Origin: Streptococcus parasuis
Lineage (GTDB): Bacteria; Bacillota; Bacilli; Lactobacillales; Streptococcaceae
DNA: 64,000 nucleotides
Assembly: GCF_021654455.1 (NCBI RefSeq)
Contig: NZ_AP024276.1
Span: forward strand, 1,178,001 to 1,242,000
Reading direction: 5' to 3'
The stretch's first letter is position 1, and each line of letters opens with the position of its first letter. Positions 51,598 through 62,212 of this stretch are shown here, one piece after another. The translations under genes were made by a program, and so were the position numbers. The notes beneath the pieces are model-generated. The model was given only the letters and a program-made list of their open reading frames with translations. It did no database searches and was not told where the DNA came from.

Positions 51598-53997
51598 TTA
51601 ACGAATTTCAGCACCAAGCTCAACCAAAGCCTTACTGATTTTCTCCATGTACTTAGCCACTTCCTCATCCGTCAGGCTATCCGCAGGATTTTGGAAGGTC
51701 AGGTTATAAGCCATAGACTTCTTACCAGCCTCAATATTGCTACCCGCGTAAACGTCAAAGAGGGTCACCTTAGTCAAGCGTTTGACACCAGCACCGGCAA
51801 TAGCATCCAGGACATCCTGATGCTTGACATCACTGCTCAAAAGTAGGGCAATATCACGGCTAACCGCTGGGAATTTGGAGATTTCCGTAAATGGCTGAGC
51901 AGGCTGGAGGGCTTCTTCAATCGCATCCAGATTGATTTCAGCCACGTAAGTCTCAGGAATACCGTAATCCTTAGCCGTTTGAGGGTGTACCTGACCGACA
52001 AAGCCGATTACCGCCCCATTCAAATGAATTTCAGCTGTCCGACCTGGGTGCAAGGCAGCAATCTCACTAGTCGCCACAAAGTCAACTGCTAACTTGTAGT
52101 GACCAAAGATAGCTTCCAAGATACCTTTAGCATGGAAGAAATCAACTGGTACAGCTGGTGTCTGGAAGTCTTTTTCAGCTACCAAGCCAGTCAAAACAAG
52201 GGCGAACTTGTTGATTTCTTGTGGCAGGTCTTCTTTTGGATTGCCAGACTGTTCAAAGATTTTACCGATTTCGTAGAGGGCCAAGTTCTTGTTCTTACGA
52301 GCCACGTTGTAGGCAACTGTTTCCAGCATACCAGACACCATGTTCTGACGAAGGGCAGAGCGGTCAACGGTCATTGGCCACATGAGTTCGGTCACAGTGG
52401 TTGGACGAGCCGCAAACTCCACAGCCTTTTCAGGTGTTGTCAAGGCGTAGGAAATGATTTCTGTCAGGCCTGCACCTTCTGCCAGGCTACGCACTTGGCG
52501 ACGGATGTTCTGGGTCAGGGTTAACTCACCTGCTGTTCCATCCTCCTTGGGAAGAGTGGTCGACAGATTATTATAGCCATAAATACGTGCGATTTCCTCT
52601 ACCAAGTCTGCTGGAATGCGAATGTCCCAACGACGACGCGGTACTGCTACTGTAAACTGACTTGCATCGCCAGTTGTTTCCATACCTAAACGACGGAAAA
52701 TGTCTGCGATTTGGGCATAGTCCAGATTGGTCCCGAGCGAGCGGTTAACGTAATCAATGGTCGCTGTGACTGGGACATCCGAAGTGTCCACGCTACCCTC
52801 AGAAACGATACCAGACAAGACCTGACCGCCAGCCAGTTCTGCAATCATAGCAGCTGCTGTGTCCATAGCCTCCGTCAAAGTTGCTACGTTGATGCCTTTT
52901 TCAAAGCGAGAAGAGGACTCAGAGCGAAGGTTGAGGCGACCTGAGGTCTTGCGGATAGACTTGCCGTCAAAGAGAGCCGCTTCCAGCACAACCGTCTTAG
53001 AGTTGTTGTCAATCTCTGTGTTGGCACCACCCATGACACCACCAAGGGCAACTGCCTTGTCCCCAACGGAAATGACAATGTCATCAGCAATCAAGTCACG
53101 CTCTTCGCCGTCAAGCGTTACCATATTCTCACCTTCTTTTGCCTGACGAGCCACGATTTTCTTGTCGTCAAACTTGTCAAAGTCAAAGGCGTGCATTGGC
53201 TGACCGAAGTAGAGCAAGATGTAGTTAGTGATGTCCACCACGTTGTTGAGCGGGCGGATACCTGCGTTCATGAGCAGGTTTTGCAACCACTGTGGGCTCG
53301 GTGCGATAGTCACATTTTCAATGACACGGGCCGTGTAGGCAGCCACCTTGTCTGACTCAATGGCCACTTCAATCACATCGCTGGCCTTCTTGTCGCTTTC
53401 CTCCAAGACTACAGGCTTGAAGTTGACCTTACTGTCATAGATTGCTGCCACTTCGTGAGCCACGCCACGCATAGAGAGGGCGTCGGCACGGTTTGGCGTG
53501 ATAGACAGCTCGATAATCTCGTCGTCGAGGTCCAGGTATGAAAAGACTGGCTCACCTACGACTGCATCTTCAGGCAGGTGGTAGATTCCGTCCGCATAGA
53601 CTTTTGGCACCACTGAGTCGGACACACCGATTTCGCTCAATGAGCAGAGCATCCCCAAGGACTCAACTCCGCGGATTTTGCCTTTCTTGATCTTGTAGTT
53701 GCCAGCGATACGCGCACCTGGTAGAGCGACAATCACCTTGATACCTGGTTTGACATTTGGAGCACCGCAAACGATTTGCGTGACTTCCTCACCGACATTG
53801 ACCTGGCAGATGTTGAGGTGGGTATCTGGAATCGGCTCAGCAGACACAACCTGACCAACAACCAACTTAGAAAGGCCTGCGCTCTTTTGCTCAACCCCTT
53901 CTACCTCAATCCCTGTTGTTGACATTTTTTCAGACAAGTCATGGCTTGTCGCATCAAAGTCAACGAGTTCTTTTAACCATTTGTAACTTACTAACAT
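51598..53997 (-). CDS. pheT: Phenylalanyl-tRNA synthetase beta subunit
   Basis: The 799-residue subunit has an N-terminal EMAP-like tRNA-binding domain ([40 protein letters not shown]), B3/B4 editing domain ([14 protein letters not shown]), B5 domain, catalytic-like core ([19 protein letters not shown]) and C-terminal FDX-ACB anticodon-binding domain ([15 protein letters not shown]). It forms the heterotetramer with PheS. It starts 1 nt downstream of the GNAT gene. Confidence 0.97.
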   Translation of the reverse strand: MLVSYKWLKELVDFDATSHDLSEKMSTTGIEVEGVEQKSAGLSKLVVGQVVSAEPIPDTHLNICQVNVGEEVTQIVCGAPNVKPGIKVIVALPGARIAGNYKIKKGKIRGVESLGMLCSLSEIGVSDSVVPKVYADGIYHLPEDAVVGEPVFSYLDLDDEIIELSITPNRADALSMRGVAHEVAAIYDSKVNFKPVVLEESDKKASDVIEVAIESDKVAAYTARVIENVTIAPSPQWLQNLLMNAGIRPLNNVVDITNYILLYFGQPMHAFDFDKFDDKKIVARQAKEGENMVTLDGEERDLIADDIVISVGDKAVALGGVMGGANTEIDNNSKTVVLEAALFDGKSIRKTSGRLNLRSESSSRFEKGINVATLTEAMDTAAAMIAELAGGQVLSGIVSEGSVDTSDVPVTATIDYVNRSLGTNLDYAQIADIFRRLGMETTGDASQFTVAVPRRRWDIRIPADLVEEIARIYGYNNLSTTLPKEDGTAGELTLTQNIRRQVRSLAEGAGLTEIISYALTTPEKAVEFAARPTTVTELMWPMTVDRSALRQNMVSGMLETVAYNVARKNKNLALYEIGKIFEQSGNPKEDLPQEINKFALVLTGLVAEKDFQTPAVPVDFFHAKGILEAIFGHYKLAVDFVATSEIAALHPGRTAEIHLNGAVIGFVGQVHPQTAKDYGIPETYVAEINLDAIEEALQPAQPFTEISKFPAVSRDIALLLSSDVKHQDVLDAIAGAGVKRLTKVTLFDVYAGSNIEAGKKSMAYNLTFQNPADSLTDEEVAKYMEKISKALVELGAEIR

Positions 53998-53998
53998 A

Positions 53999-54520
53999 TT
54001 ATCCTTTCTGGTGCAAAGGCCGTTTTAGTAGCCAATCCACATCTATCTTATCACCGACCGCAAATTCATGCTGGCCAAATTTTTCAAATCCGTATTTGGA
54101 ATAGAATTTCTGAGCTTTGTAATTATGTTCCCAAACTCCCAGCCAGACCCAATCACAGCTTGACTGCTCTGCTTTTTCCAAAGCAAACTCAAAAAGTTTC
54201 TTACCCAACCCCTGACCTTGATAGGCCTTTAAGAGATAGATACGCTGGATTTCAAAGGCATTTTCCAGCTCCTGTTCTGTCTGAGCAGGACCCTGGTTAA
54301 GCTTGAGATAACCAGCTATCTGATGATCTACTCTTAGAAAATAGTGCTGGCAGTTGGAATCCGATAACTCACTAGTCAAGACCTCCAAGGAATAAGCTTC
54401 CTCGAAGAATGCCTCCAGTTCCTTCGGGTCATTATCGTGAGCAAAGGTCTCTGCAAAAGTCTGTTTAGCCAGCTCCTGCAAAGCGGAAACCTCTTCTAAA
54501 CGTATAGGATCAATCTGCAT
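53999..54520 (-). CDS. GNAT-family N-acetyltransferase between pheS and pheT
   Basis: The 173-residue GNAT has the acetyl-CoA motif [20 protein letters not shown] (Q/RxxGxG/A) and [18 protein letters not shown] in the C-terminal part. Substrate unknown; spermidine or protein N-termini are typical. GAGAGG lies 7 nt before this ATG; an ATG five codons upstream lacks a site. The pheS-GNAT-pheT order, I recall, is common in streptococci. It ends 1 nt before the pheT start codon, so it is transcribed under the T-box. Confidence 0.9.
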   Translation of the reverse strand: MQIDPIRLEEVSALQELAKQTFAETFAHDNDPKELEAFFEEAYSLEVLTSELSDSNCQHYFLRVDHQIAGYLKLNQGPAQTEQELENAFEIQRIYLLKAYQGQGLGKKLFEFALEKAEQSSCDWVWLGVWEHNYKAQKFYSKYGFEKFGQHEFAVGDKIDVDWLLKRPLHQKG

Positions 54521-54539
54521 CTCATTGCCTCTCATTTCT

Positions 54540-54715
54540 AACTGGGCTAGGAAAGTCGCTTAATGACGATTTCCTTCTACTCACTCCTGCGGAGTTAGGA
54601 CGTTCTAATGTTGAAAACGATACTTTTTCAGCCTTAGAACTAGTGAGGCGATTAGACAGTTCGCCATAGCGACTGTCGTCTCATAAATAGGTGCTTCAGC
54701 ACCATTTATGAGTAT
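54540..54715. repeat. Hairpin block between pheS and the GNAT gene
   Basis: Inverted repeats GACAGT-T-CGC / GCG-ACTGTC and CATAAAT-N-GGTGC / GCACC-N-ATTTATG lie in tandem. The element contains CGCCATAGCG as in the 125-bp tandem repeat near obgE. No gene present. Because it lies inside the pheS-pheT operon it may affect transcript stability. Confidence 0.6.
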
Positions 54716-54719
54716 CGGA

Positions 54720-55763
54720 TTAAAACTGCTCCGAGAATCGTACATCGCCTTGATAGAATCCACGAATATCGTTGATACCGTAACGGAGCATGGCAATGCG
54801 TTCCTGACCAAGACCAAAGGCAAAGCCAGAGTACTTGGTTGAATCAATGCCACTCATTTCCAATACTTGTGGGTGGACCATACCGGCACCGAGGATTTCA
54901 ATCCAGCCTGTTTTCTTACATACGTTACAGCCGTCACCACCGCACTTGAAGCAGGAAACATCCACCTCAACAGAAGGCTCAGTGAATGGGAAGTAAGATG
55001 GACGGAGACGAATTTGACGCTCTTCACCAAACATTTTCTTGATGATCATTTCAAGCGTACCTTTGAGATCACCCATGGATACATTTTCACCGACAACCAA
55101 ACCTTCAATCTGGTGGAACTGGTGGCTGTGGGTCGCATCGTCCGTATCACGACGGAAAACACGTCCTGGCGAAATCATCTTCAAGGCACCTTTTGAGAAA
55201 TCATGCTGGTCCATGGTCCGTGCCTGAACAGGTGACGTATGGGTCCGCATAAGGATTTCTTCTGTGATGTAGAAGGTATCTTGCATATCACGTGCTGGGT
55301 GGTCTTTTGGCAAATTCATGCGCTCAAAGTTGTAGTAATCTTTTTCCACTTCAAATCCGTCAACGATTTGGAAGCCCATGCCCAAGAAAATATCTTCGAT
55401 TTCTTCAGAAGTCTGGGTCAAGACATGACGTTTTCCGACCTTAACCTGACGACCTGGCAAGGTCACATCAATGGTTTCTGAAGCTAGTTGCTGTTGGATT
55501 TTTGCTGCTGCAACCTTCTGAGCGGTTTCTTCAAAAGCAGCTGTCAGCACATCACGCACCTCATTGACCTGCTTACCAACGATTGGTTTCATATCGCTAG
55601 ACAGGTCTTTCAAGCCTTTCAACAAGTCAGTCAAGGACCCTTTTTTGCCCAAAACCGCAACACGCAGGTCTTGAAGTTCTTTTTCTCCTTGGTGCTGGAT
55701 TTCTTTTAGCTTTTCAAGTGTAGTTTGGCTTAATTCAGCCAACTGTTGTTCAATGTTTGACAT
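54720..55763 (-). CDS. pheS: Phenylalanyl-tRNA synthetase alpha subunit
   Basis: The 347-residue catalytic subunit has an N-terminal coiled coil (about residues 1-85), class II motif 2 ([20 protein letters not shown]) and motif 3 ([20 protein letters not shown]), and Phe-binding residues in [18 protein letters not shown] CxxC pair ([12 protein letters not shown]) is typical of Gram-positive PheS. GGAGG precedes the chosen ATG (the longer upstream start lies in the T-box terminator). Regulated by the leader T-box. Confidence 0.97.
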   Translation of the reverse strand: MSNIEQQLAELSQTTLEKLKEIQHQGEKELQDLRVAVLGKKGSLTDLLKGLKDLSSDMKPIVGKQVNEVRDVLTAAFEETAQKVAAAKIQQQLASETIDVTLPGRQVKVGKRHVLTQTSEEIEDIFLGMGFQIVDGFEVEKDYYNFERMNLPKDHPARDMQDTFYITEEILMRTHTSPVQARTMDQHDFSKGALKMISPGRVFRRDTDDATHSHQFHQIEGLVVGENVSMGDLKGTLEMIIKKMFGEERQIRLRPSYFPFTEPSVEVDVSCFKCGGDGCNVCKKTGWIEILGAGMVHPQVLEMSGIDSTKYSGFAFGLGQERIAMLRYGINDIRGFYQGDVRFSEQF

Positions 55764-55784
55764 AATTCCTCCAATAAAAAAACG

Positions 55785-56030
55785 CATGACACCACTCGTA
55801 TCGGAGCGTTGTCACGCGGTACCATCCGTTTTCATCTGCAAGGCAGACCTTAGTTCTATGAACCTGTATTCACAAGTGAAGTACTTATATTAGTGAATAA
55901 AGGTTCTAAGTCCTTGTGTGAGTGAATTCGACCAACTTTCACTGATTGAGCTTGCAGTCACGGCTCAACTCCCTGGACAGTTTCCATAGGTGTACTAGTC
56001 TCACAGACTTCTATTCAATTAAAAATATTT
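55785..56030 (-). ncRNA. T-box riboswitch leader of pheS (Phe-specific)
   Basis: Minus strand: the antiterminator bulge GGTACCGCG (about 55836-55844) is followed by a terminator-like stem and T-run (GCGTTTTTTT) just before pheS. In Stem I the likely specifier loop GAATTC contains TTC for Phe. Uncharged tRNA-Phe would turn on pheS-pheT. A 43-bp imperfect inverted repeat (CCTGTATTCAC...GTGAATAAAGG, 55863-55906) inside the leader shares its end with the MITE near obgE. Confidence 0.85.
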
Positions 56031-56064
56031 TATCAAAAATAAGCGTTTTTGGCAATTGATTTCT

Positions 56065-56904
56065 TTACTCATTCACCGTAATTTCCCCACTACGATAGTT
56101 GATACTGAGACCGCTCTGAACATTTGGAACGAACACATTGAACTCTAGGCTACCATCTGCTGCTTTTGCCTCTAGATGACTTCCGACAGGAACAAGGTCT
56201 TCACTCTCAGCATACACCAAAGTCACACGATAGCGGACACGCTTATTTTTATCCAAGGCCCGCCGAATCTGACTTTCAAAATAATTCTGCCCAGTTGAAG
56301 TTTGATCGTTGGCTTGGTTGGACCAAGCTGTTTGAACTGCAATATTCTTAGGATTGCTGGTTGAAGCATCAAAGCCAGACAATCCACCAATCAAAGCATA
56401 ACCTAGTAGGTGACCACGGTCCACTGCATGGTCATATTCTCCAGTTAAATCATGGATCTGATGCCAACCCGCAGGTGTCCAAGAAGTTCGACCATTTCCT
56501 GTTTCTTCGCGGTCCTTATACTGACGTGTAGATTTGGCTAAAAGCGCATTGGCTACTGTTGGAACTGTTTCTCCCTGGACTGTTTTTGTCTTATTATCAC
56601 CATAAGGAACACTGGCAACCGATGCATCTAAATCCGTCTGATTCCCGTTAATAATAAATGCTCCAGCACCATTCCATTCAATCGAATTCCCCAGTTGCTT
56701 CTTTACATCTTCTGTCAATACCGAACTAGCCAGTTCCTGACTAGGTGTGCCTTCACTTGCCTTAGACTGATTGACATAATAGGAATAATCAGCAACATTA
56801 CTGCTCTTGTTATCGCTTAAAAGATAGCCACCCGCTACTACAACAATCGTAGCCAATAAGCTGAGCAAACTCATTGCTTGTTTTTTTACATTTTTCTTCG
56901 CCAT
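56065..56904 (-). CDS. endA: DNA-entry nuclease, membrane-anchored (EndA)
   Basis: The 279-residue DNA/RNA non-specific endonuclease has an N-terminal membrane anchor ([20 protein letters not shown], residues 10-29). The DRGH catalytic motif is present in [14 protein letters not shown] (His about residue 163), with Asn/metal residues in [14 protein letters not shown]. In pneumococci EndA degrades one strand during transformation and cleaves extracellular DNA such as neutrophil traps. It lies in DUF1146-murA-epuA-endA as in S. pneumoniae. Confidence 0.93.
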   Translation of the reverse strand: MAKKNVKKQAMSLLSLLATIVVVAGGYLLSDNKSSNVADYSYYVNQSKASEGTPSQELASSVLTEDVKKQLGNSIEWNGAGAFIINGNQTDLDASVASVPYGDNKTKTVQGETVPTVANALLAKSTRQYKDREETGNGRTSWTPAGWHQIHDLTGEYDHAVDRGHLLGYALIGGLSGFDASTSNPKNIAVQTAWSNQANDQTSTGQNYFESQIRRALDKNKRVRYRVTLVYAESEDLVPVGSHLEAKAADGSLEFNVFVPNVQSGLSINYRSGEITVNE

Positions 56905-56933
56905 AAAATCTCCATTAAAAAAGTAGGGCTAGC

Positions 56934-57125
56934 CTACTTTCCAGTAAATTTAGAAATGAATTCTTGCCATTTTTCTACTGATAGTATTGAAAACATATTG
57001 TCACCATCACCTACGACTCCGTATCCAACCATCAGCCCAAAGGCAAATATTAAAATTGCAAGCAGTAAAATTATCACTACCAAGAGTAAATTTTTACCCA
57101 CATTTCCAAGATTTTCCTTATCCAT
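56934..57125 (-). CDS. epuA: EpuA, small membrane protein (annotated RNA polymerase beta-like)
   Basis: The 63-residue protein has a single transmembrane helix ([20 protein letters not shown]) with a short extracellular tail ([19 protein letters not shown]). The family name reflects genomic location upstream of endA; it is not a polymerase subunit by its own sequence. Its start overlaps the murA stop by 8 nt. Confidence 0.88.
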   Translation of the reverse strand: MDKENLGNVGKNLLLVVIILLLAILIFAFGLMVGYGVVGDGDNMFSILSVEKWQEFISKFTGK

Positions 57126-58401
57126 TTTCACCTTCTCCACTCACACGCTCAATTGACGCACCTAAGGCAGCTAATTTTTCATGAAAACGATAATAACCAC
57201 GATCAAGATGCGTTAACTTTCCAACAATTGTTTCCCCTTCCGCAACTAATCCAGCTAAAATCAAGGCTGCACTTGCTCGTAAATCAGTAGACATAACCTG
57301 AGCACCTTGCAGAGCTTGTCCTCCCGTGATAATAGCTGTATCTCGTAAAATTTCCGAATGCAAATCCATACGTCGCATTTCTTCCAAATGCTGGAAACGA
57401 TTCTCAAACACCGTTTCAATCATGGTTGACTCACCTTTTGCAACTGCCATTAATGCTGTAAACTGGGCCTGCATGTCGGTCGGAAAGCCAGGGTGTGGTA
57501 GGGTTTTTACTGTTACAGGTTTGAGTTTGTCCACTTGTGAACGCACTCGAATACCTTCTGCTTCTTCCGTTACTTCAACTCCCATTTCTACCATTTTAGA
57601 AATAAGCGGACGATTGTGCTCCCAGACTGCATCCTTAATCAAAACATCTCCACCGGTCATTGCAGCAGCCACCATAAATGTACCTGCTTCGATACGGTCT
57701 TGAACAACTTGATGCTTTGCTCCTACCAATTCTTCTACACCCGTAATGGTAATTGTCTCAGTACCTGCTCCCTTAACATTCGCACCCATCTTATTCAGAA
57801 AAATAGCCAAATCAACGATTTCAGGTTCGCGCGCAGCATTTTCAAGTATTGTCGTACCATGAGCAAGCGTTGCAGCCATCATCAAATTTTGTGTCGCACC
57901 GACACTTGGAAAATCAAGATAAATATGAGCACCTTGCAAGGCCTCCGCACTGGCTTCAATGTAACCAGCCCGTTGCTTAATTCTTGCGCCCATCGCTTGT
58001 AGACCTTTCAAATGAAGATCAATTGGACGACTTCCGATTGTACAACCACCCGGCATAGATACTTTCGCATAGCCATTACGAGCTAAAATTGGACCAAGAA
58101 TGACAATGGATGCACGCATTTGACTAACATATTTATAGGGAGTTTCACTACCTAATTTTCCAGTCGCATCAACATCAATTGTCTTCGTTTCCTCGTCAAA
58201 TTTTACACGAACACCCAAACCACGAACAACATTGTTCATTGTGAACACATCAGATAAAATAGGTACTTGCGTCAGCTGAGTCTGACCCTTACTTGCCAAA
58301 ACTGTCGCTGCTAACAAGGGTAGAACTGCATTTTTTGCACCCTCAATCTCAACTTGACCCTTTAATCCATCCTGACTTCCTTTAACAATGATTGTTTCCA
58401 T
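57118..58401 (-). CDS. murA: UDP-N-acetylglucosamine 1-carboxyvinyltransferase (MurA/MurZ)
   Basis: The 427-residue enzyme transfers enolpyruvate to UDP-GlcNAc, the first step of peptidoglycan precursor synthesis and the fosfomycin target. The active Cys is in [20 protein letters not shown] (about residue 118). Further motifs are [34 protein letters not shown] and [20 protein letters not shown]. Streptococci have two paralogues; which one this is cannot be decided. Followed by epuA and endA. Confidence 0.96.
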   Translation of the reverse strand: METIIVKGSQDGLKGQVEIEGAKNAVLPLLAATVLASKGQTQLTQVPILSDVFTMNNVVRGLGVRVKFDEETKTIDVDATGKLGSETPYKYVSQMRASIVILGPILARNGYAKVSMPGGCTIGSRPIDLHLKGLQAMGARIKQRAGYIEASAEALQGAHIYLDFPSVGATQNLMMAATLAHGTTILENAAREPEIVDLAIFLNKMGANVKGAGTETITITGVEELVGAKHQVVQDRIEAGTFMVAAAMTGGDVLIKDAVWEHNRPLISKMVEMGVEVTEEAEGIRVRSQVDKLKPVTVKTLPHPGFPTDMQAQFTALMAVAKGESTMIETVFENRFQHLEEMRRMDLHSEILRDTAIITGGQALQGAQVMSTDLRASAALILAGLVAEGETIVGKLTHLDRGYYRFHEKLAALGASIERVSGEGENG

Positions 58402-58423
58402 TCACTTCCCTCTTCTTAACCTA

Positions 58424-58651
58424 TTAAGACATAGTTGCAAAAGAACGTCCAATTAGTAACAACTCTAAAAAGAAAGTTGAGACTAAATAACCTAATGCAA
58501 TAGCAATAAATAATATCAGCATGTTGATTTTTGGCTGATTATCTCCCGTAACTTTTAACCATCGTACCCAATCTACTGTCGTTATCAATAGATGATAACT
58601 TATATAGATAAAGAGTAGATGACTTATAAATTGTAAAATTGATTGTATCAT
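58424..58651 (-). CDS. DUF1146 family two-helix membrane protein
   Basis: The 75-residue protein starts MIQSILQFISHLLFIYISYH; it has two hydrophobic helices (about 5-23 and 47-68) with the DUF1146-type WVRWLK between them. It lies 22 nt upstream of murA, the usual place in Gram-positives. Function unknown. An extended -10 (TGGTATAAT) ends 6 nt before the ATG and overlaps GGAGAT, so the promoter or the start may be assigned differently. Confidence 0.78.
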   Translation of the reverse strand: MIQSILQFISHLLFIYISYHLLITTVDWVRWLKVTGDNQPKINMLILFIAIALGYLVSTFFLELLLIGRSFATMS

Positions 58652-58834
58652 ATCTCCATTATACCATGAAATTAAAAAAAGGAACTGAACCAAGTTCAAT
58701 CCCAATTTTATCAATGTTTCCCAACACGAATACGGTTGATTGCTCGTTGGAGGTTTTAGCAAACAATTATATCTATTTATTCCAGGTCCCTTACAATCAT
58801 AGTTCAGTTCAGTAAAAAGATAATTTAGCCATAC

Positions 58835-59941
58835 TCAATTTACAATCGCTATCCCCGTTTCCTTATCAAATAGATGGAGATGGTTTTCCAGTATTCTTAC
58901 ACTCACTTGTTCTCCAATAGAAAATGGCTCTAAGGAATCCGTTTTTACAACAATCTGAGTATCTGTAGCTGCAAGATGAATATGCAAGAAGGCATCATCT
59001 CCAAACATTTCATAAACTTCCACCCTGCCTTCTACTGCCTTAGAAATTGTTAAATCTCTGGATACAACAATATTATTCGGACGAATTCCTACGATTACTT
59101 GATTTCCTGCCATTTCGCTATTGACTACCACTGTTTCCTTATCGCTAGTTAATAAGAGCAACATTTGACCAACCTCAACTGCCAATCCTTGATCTGTTTC
59201 TAACAAGCTCCCTTCAATGAAATTCATCGGAGGGGTACCAATGAACCCTGCGACAAACAAATTTGCTGGATTGTGATAGAGATTCTGAGGAGTGTCAACC
59301 TGTTGAATCACACCGTCCTTCATCACTACAATCCTAGTTCCTAATGTCATAGCTTCCGTCTGGTCATGTGTTACATAAATAAATGTAGAGTCTAGTTGCT
59401 GATAAAGGTTGGCAATCTCCACTCTCATCTGGCCTCGTAGCTTTGCATCCAAATTTGATAATGGCTCATCCATTAGAAATAGTTTAGGCTGTCGAACCAT
59501 TGCTCTGCCCATGGCCACCCGCTGCTTTTGTCCACCCGATAATTGAGATGGTTTTCTATTTAGGTACGGTGTCAAACTTAATACATCTGCAATTTCTGCT
59601 ACCTTTTCCTTAATTTTTTGCTTCTTAAGTCCCTTGATTTTGAGACTATAGCCAATATTTTGGGCGACTGTCATATGCGGATATAAGGCATAATTTTGAA
59701 AAACCATCGCAATATCTCGGTCACTTGGACTGATATGGTTGATGGTTTCCCCATCCACCAGCAGTTCTCCCGAGGTAATATCTTCTAAACCTGCAATCAT
59801 CCGTAAAGTCGTTGATTTCCCGCAACCAGAAGGACCCACAAAAATGATAAATTCTTTATCAGCTATCTCCAAGTTAAAATTATGGACAGCTATATGGTTG
59901 TCATAGGCCTTGACGATATTTCTTAATTCTATTTTTGCCAC
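58835..59941 (-). CDS. Carbohydrate ABC importer ATPase (UgpC/MsmK/MalK-like)
   Basis: The 368-residue ATPase starts with GTG (V-AKIELRNIVKAYDNHIAVHN). It has Walker A GPSGCGKSTTLRMIAG (about residues 35-50), signature LSGGQKQRVAMGRAM, Walker B LFLMDEPLSNLDAKLRGQM and a C-terminal TOBE/OB regulatory domain (about 235-368). The GTG directly follows the HAD gene stop (TAG-GTG). It energises the adjacent importer; the class is sugar or glycerol-3-phosphate. Confidence 0.9.
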   Translation of the reverse strand: MAKIELRNIVKAYDNHIAVHNFNLEIADKEFIIFVGPSGCGKSTTLRMIAGLEDITSGELLVDGETINHISPSDRDIAMVFQNYALYPHMTVAQNIGYSLKIKGLKKQKIKEKVAEIADVLSLTPYLNRKPSQLSGGQKQRVAMGRAMVRQPKLFLMDEPLSNLDAKLRGQMRVEIANLYQQLDSTFIYVTHDQTEAMTLGTRIVVMKDGVIQQVDTPQNLYHNPANLFVAGFIGTPPMNFIEGSLLETDQGLAVEVGQMLLLLTSDKETVVVNSEMAGNQVIVGIRPNNIVVSRDLTISKAVEGRVEVYEMFGDDAFLHIHLAATDTQIVVKTDSLEPFSIGEQVSVRILENHLHLFDKETGIAIVN

Positions 59942-60679
59942 CTATATTTCCTCATTTCTTCTATCAATAAACTCTAACAACTCAGCTAAAGATGGAATAA
60001 TCGTATCTGTATAGTGACTGAGCGACTTATACGTTCCTACCCCGCTTAACACTCCAATCGGTACCCCACCACCATTCAATGCAAAACGCATATCATTTGG
60101 CGTATCACCTACCACTGCAACTTCTTCACAAGTTAGTTGCCACTCCCTCAGTACATCTCGAAACAGACGCTCACTCGGTTTGATAGGGTGACCACTATCT
60201 GCTGTTGCACAATAACTGACATACTTCTCAATCGCAAGGCTTGATAAACAATCCTGTGTAGCATCCGAGTTATCTGTCGTAACTATACCGATTTTGATTT
60301 TCCTTTTTCTTAATTCTTCAAACAATACAGACATATCGGTAAACACAGGGTAGTCTGTGATGGTCTGGAAATATTCTGAAAAATACCGTTCTAGCAACAT
60401 CTGCAATGCCCCAATCTCCAGATTAGGTCGCTCTTTTTCAAGTATAACTGCTAAATCGGCAGCAATCTGTTCATAAGGTTTCCAAGCCAAGGCCCCTTCC
60501 GGATCAAGTACATCATTTTTGATACCAATAGCCTCCTCCAAAGGAAGTATGTTATCCATTGTAGGTGGAAGATCAAGGAAGGATAATAGATTTATCAGAA
60601 CAGGCCTAACTGCTGGTTGCCAGACCTTGAAAAAATCAATTATAGTGCCATCTTTATCAAATAATATCCCTTTAATCAT
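59942..60679 (-). CDS. HAD-family phosphatase of the importer operon
   Basis: The 245-residue haloacid dehalogenase-fold phosphatase has motif 1 GILFDKDGTIIDF (nucleophile Asp8), motif 2 IGIVTTDNSD, Lys in SGHPIKPSERLF and motif 4 VVGDTPNDMRFALNGG. The cap domain is helical (residues 20-110), as in Gph/phosphoglycolate-type enzymes. Its start overlaps the PHP gene by 4 nt. It likely dephosphorylates an imported or PHP-released phosphate; substrate unknown. Confidence 0.88.
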   Translation of the reverse strand: MIKGILFDKDGTIIDFFKVWQPAVRPVLINLLSFLDLPPTMDNILPLEEAIGIKNDVLDPEGALAWKPYEQIAADLAVILEKERPNLEIGALQMLLERYFSEYFQTITDYPVFTDMSVLFEELRKRKIKIGIVTTDNSDATQDCLSSLAIEKYVSYCATADSGHPIKPSERLFRDVLREWQLTCEEVAVVGDTPNDMRFALNGGGVPIGVLSGVGTYKSLSHYTDTIIPSLAELLEFIDRRNEEI

Positions 60680-62199
60680 CCAGAAATTCCTAGCTTTTCT
60701 TTTGCCTGACGGAAGGTTCTTATATCAGGCACCCGATGGCCTTTCGTCAGGGCATTTCCATAGAACCTAAAATCACCATCTTGATTCGTAGCCCCAAACC
60801 GAATCCACTGATAGGAGGCTTCATTCAGCGTAATCCGTCCAGAAGCAGTATAGACTCCCTCAGTACTGACCTCGGTGGTGAGTTCGACTTTTTGGCCATC
60901 TATATAGCAAAATAGCAACGCCTCATCAAAATCCATTTTTAAGGAAAGCCTATAATCCAGAAATGCACATTCTGCATGAAGTTGATCACCGAAAGACAGC
61001 GTGCCAAGATTCACCTCTTTCGCACTTCGTTGAATAATTTCAAAGTCCAGGCTACTGAAACGAGTGACATAAGCACGGCACTGTCTCAGTGCAGAGTAGA
61101 GATTATTCGGAGTAAGATTTTCCATATACACCCACGTTGCTGGATCCCCAGGTATGGATGAAAATTTCGAACTTGGATAGCGTTCCCCTTTCACCATATG
61201 AGAATCACTTCCACCGATTGCACAAATACGGTAACCTTGCGACCAGAATAAATCTGCCAACTCTACAGCTTGCTGATTGGCTAATCTTCCATTCGCATCT
61301 TCCTCTAGCTCATACGTTGGGTCATTGATAATCTCAATACAATCCAACAAGTCTAAACTTAATGTATCATGAAGCCATTTCCAAAGATATAAGAAGGGAT
61401 GGTTAATTGAAAACAACCAACCATTATCCTTGGCCTCAGCTATTAGCTCATCCAAGGCCTGCAACACATCTTCTTTTTGGTGAGCCAAAATCAGTGCATC
61501 CAACGATTCTGGCCGTTTTGTCAGTCCAAATAAATTAGCGTGACCCTGTCCTGTCGTAATTTCTATACCTGGTAAGACCATTAGGGATGTTTCAGGCCAA
61601 CCAGTATGCAAAAGATTATGCTCGGTCGCAAGGTAAAAATCTAAGTTCTGCTCTGCAATGACCTTTTCTACAACCGACCGTGGCAAATCCCTCCCATCCG
61701 ATAATTGGGTATGGGTATGAAAATCCCCCTTGTACCATTTCGTCCCCCTCTGGTAGATCTTACTCGGTTCCAAAAAGCTGTAGTTAAAATTCTCATCAAC
61801 CCAGATTGGACCATCAATCATCTCCGTCTCATTTCTACCCTCAGAAAACTGAATTTCAATACAGGAATGAATATGGCTTCCGTCGAAATATTTTCCATAT
61901 TCCTGATTGAAAATAAATTCCAATGTCCATTGCCCAGAATTTATTTTTCCTGGAATGCCTCCAATGGTTGTATATTCTGCGGTCTCTCCTAAATAGACTG
62001 TCTTGCTACTGTGACCGAGTTGCTTTTGAAACCTTAACCGCCCATGATTGTCCCGAATCATTAAAATAACCAGCATGCTATAAGGAGTATCAATGGTATG
62101 TGTGAAACTAATTCCCGAACAATTCTGAGGAACAAAGAAGGCCCCTACTTGCTTGATTGGTACTTTATCATGCAATTCAAACATTAATGTATGGCTCAT
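60676..62199 (-). CDS. PHP-domain metallohydrolase (CehA/McbA-type)
   Basis: The 507-residue protein has an N-terminal beta-rich part (residues 1-150, LVILMIRDNHGRLRFQ), then a PHP phosphoesterase core: KGDFHTHTQLSDGRD (about 160), DFYLATEHNLLHTGW, LPGIEITTGQGHANL, FSINHPFLYLWKW and ICAIGGSDSHM. A beta-rich C-terminal part follows. Conserved His/Asp/Glu bind a tri-metal centre. Enzymes of this branch hydrolyse phosphodiesters or carbamates. No signal peptide is seen, so it should act after uptake. Next to HAD and ABC genes it probably processes the imported compound. Confidence 0.85.
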   Translation of the reverse strand: MSHTLMFELHDKVPIKQVGAFFVPQNCSGISFTHTIDTPYSMLVILMIRDNHGRLRFQKQLGHSSKTVYLGETAEYTTIGGIPGKINSGQWTLEFIFNQEYGKYFDGSHIHSCIEIQFSEGRNETEMIDGPIWVDENFNYSFLEPSKIYQRGTKWYKGDFHTHTQLSDGRDLPRSVVEKVIAEQNLDFYLATEHNLLHTGWPETSLMVLPGIEITTGQGHANLFGLTKRPESLDALILAHQKEDVLQALDELIAEAKDNGWLFSINHPFLYLWKWLHDTLSLDLLDCIEIINDPTYELEEDANGRLANQQAVELADLFWSQGYRICAIGGSDSHMVKGERYPSSKFSSIPGDPATWVYMENLTPNNLYSALRQCRAYVTRFSSLDFEIIQRSAKEVNLGTLSFGDQLHAECAFLDYRLSLKMDFDEALLFCYIDGQKVELTTEVSTEGVYTASGRITLNEASYQWIRFGATNQDGDFRFYGNALTKGHRVPDIRTFRQAKEKLGISG

Positions 62200-62212
62200 A
62201 TATCACCCTTTC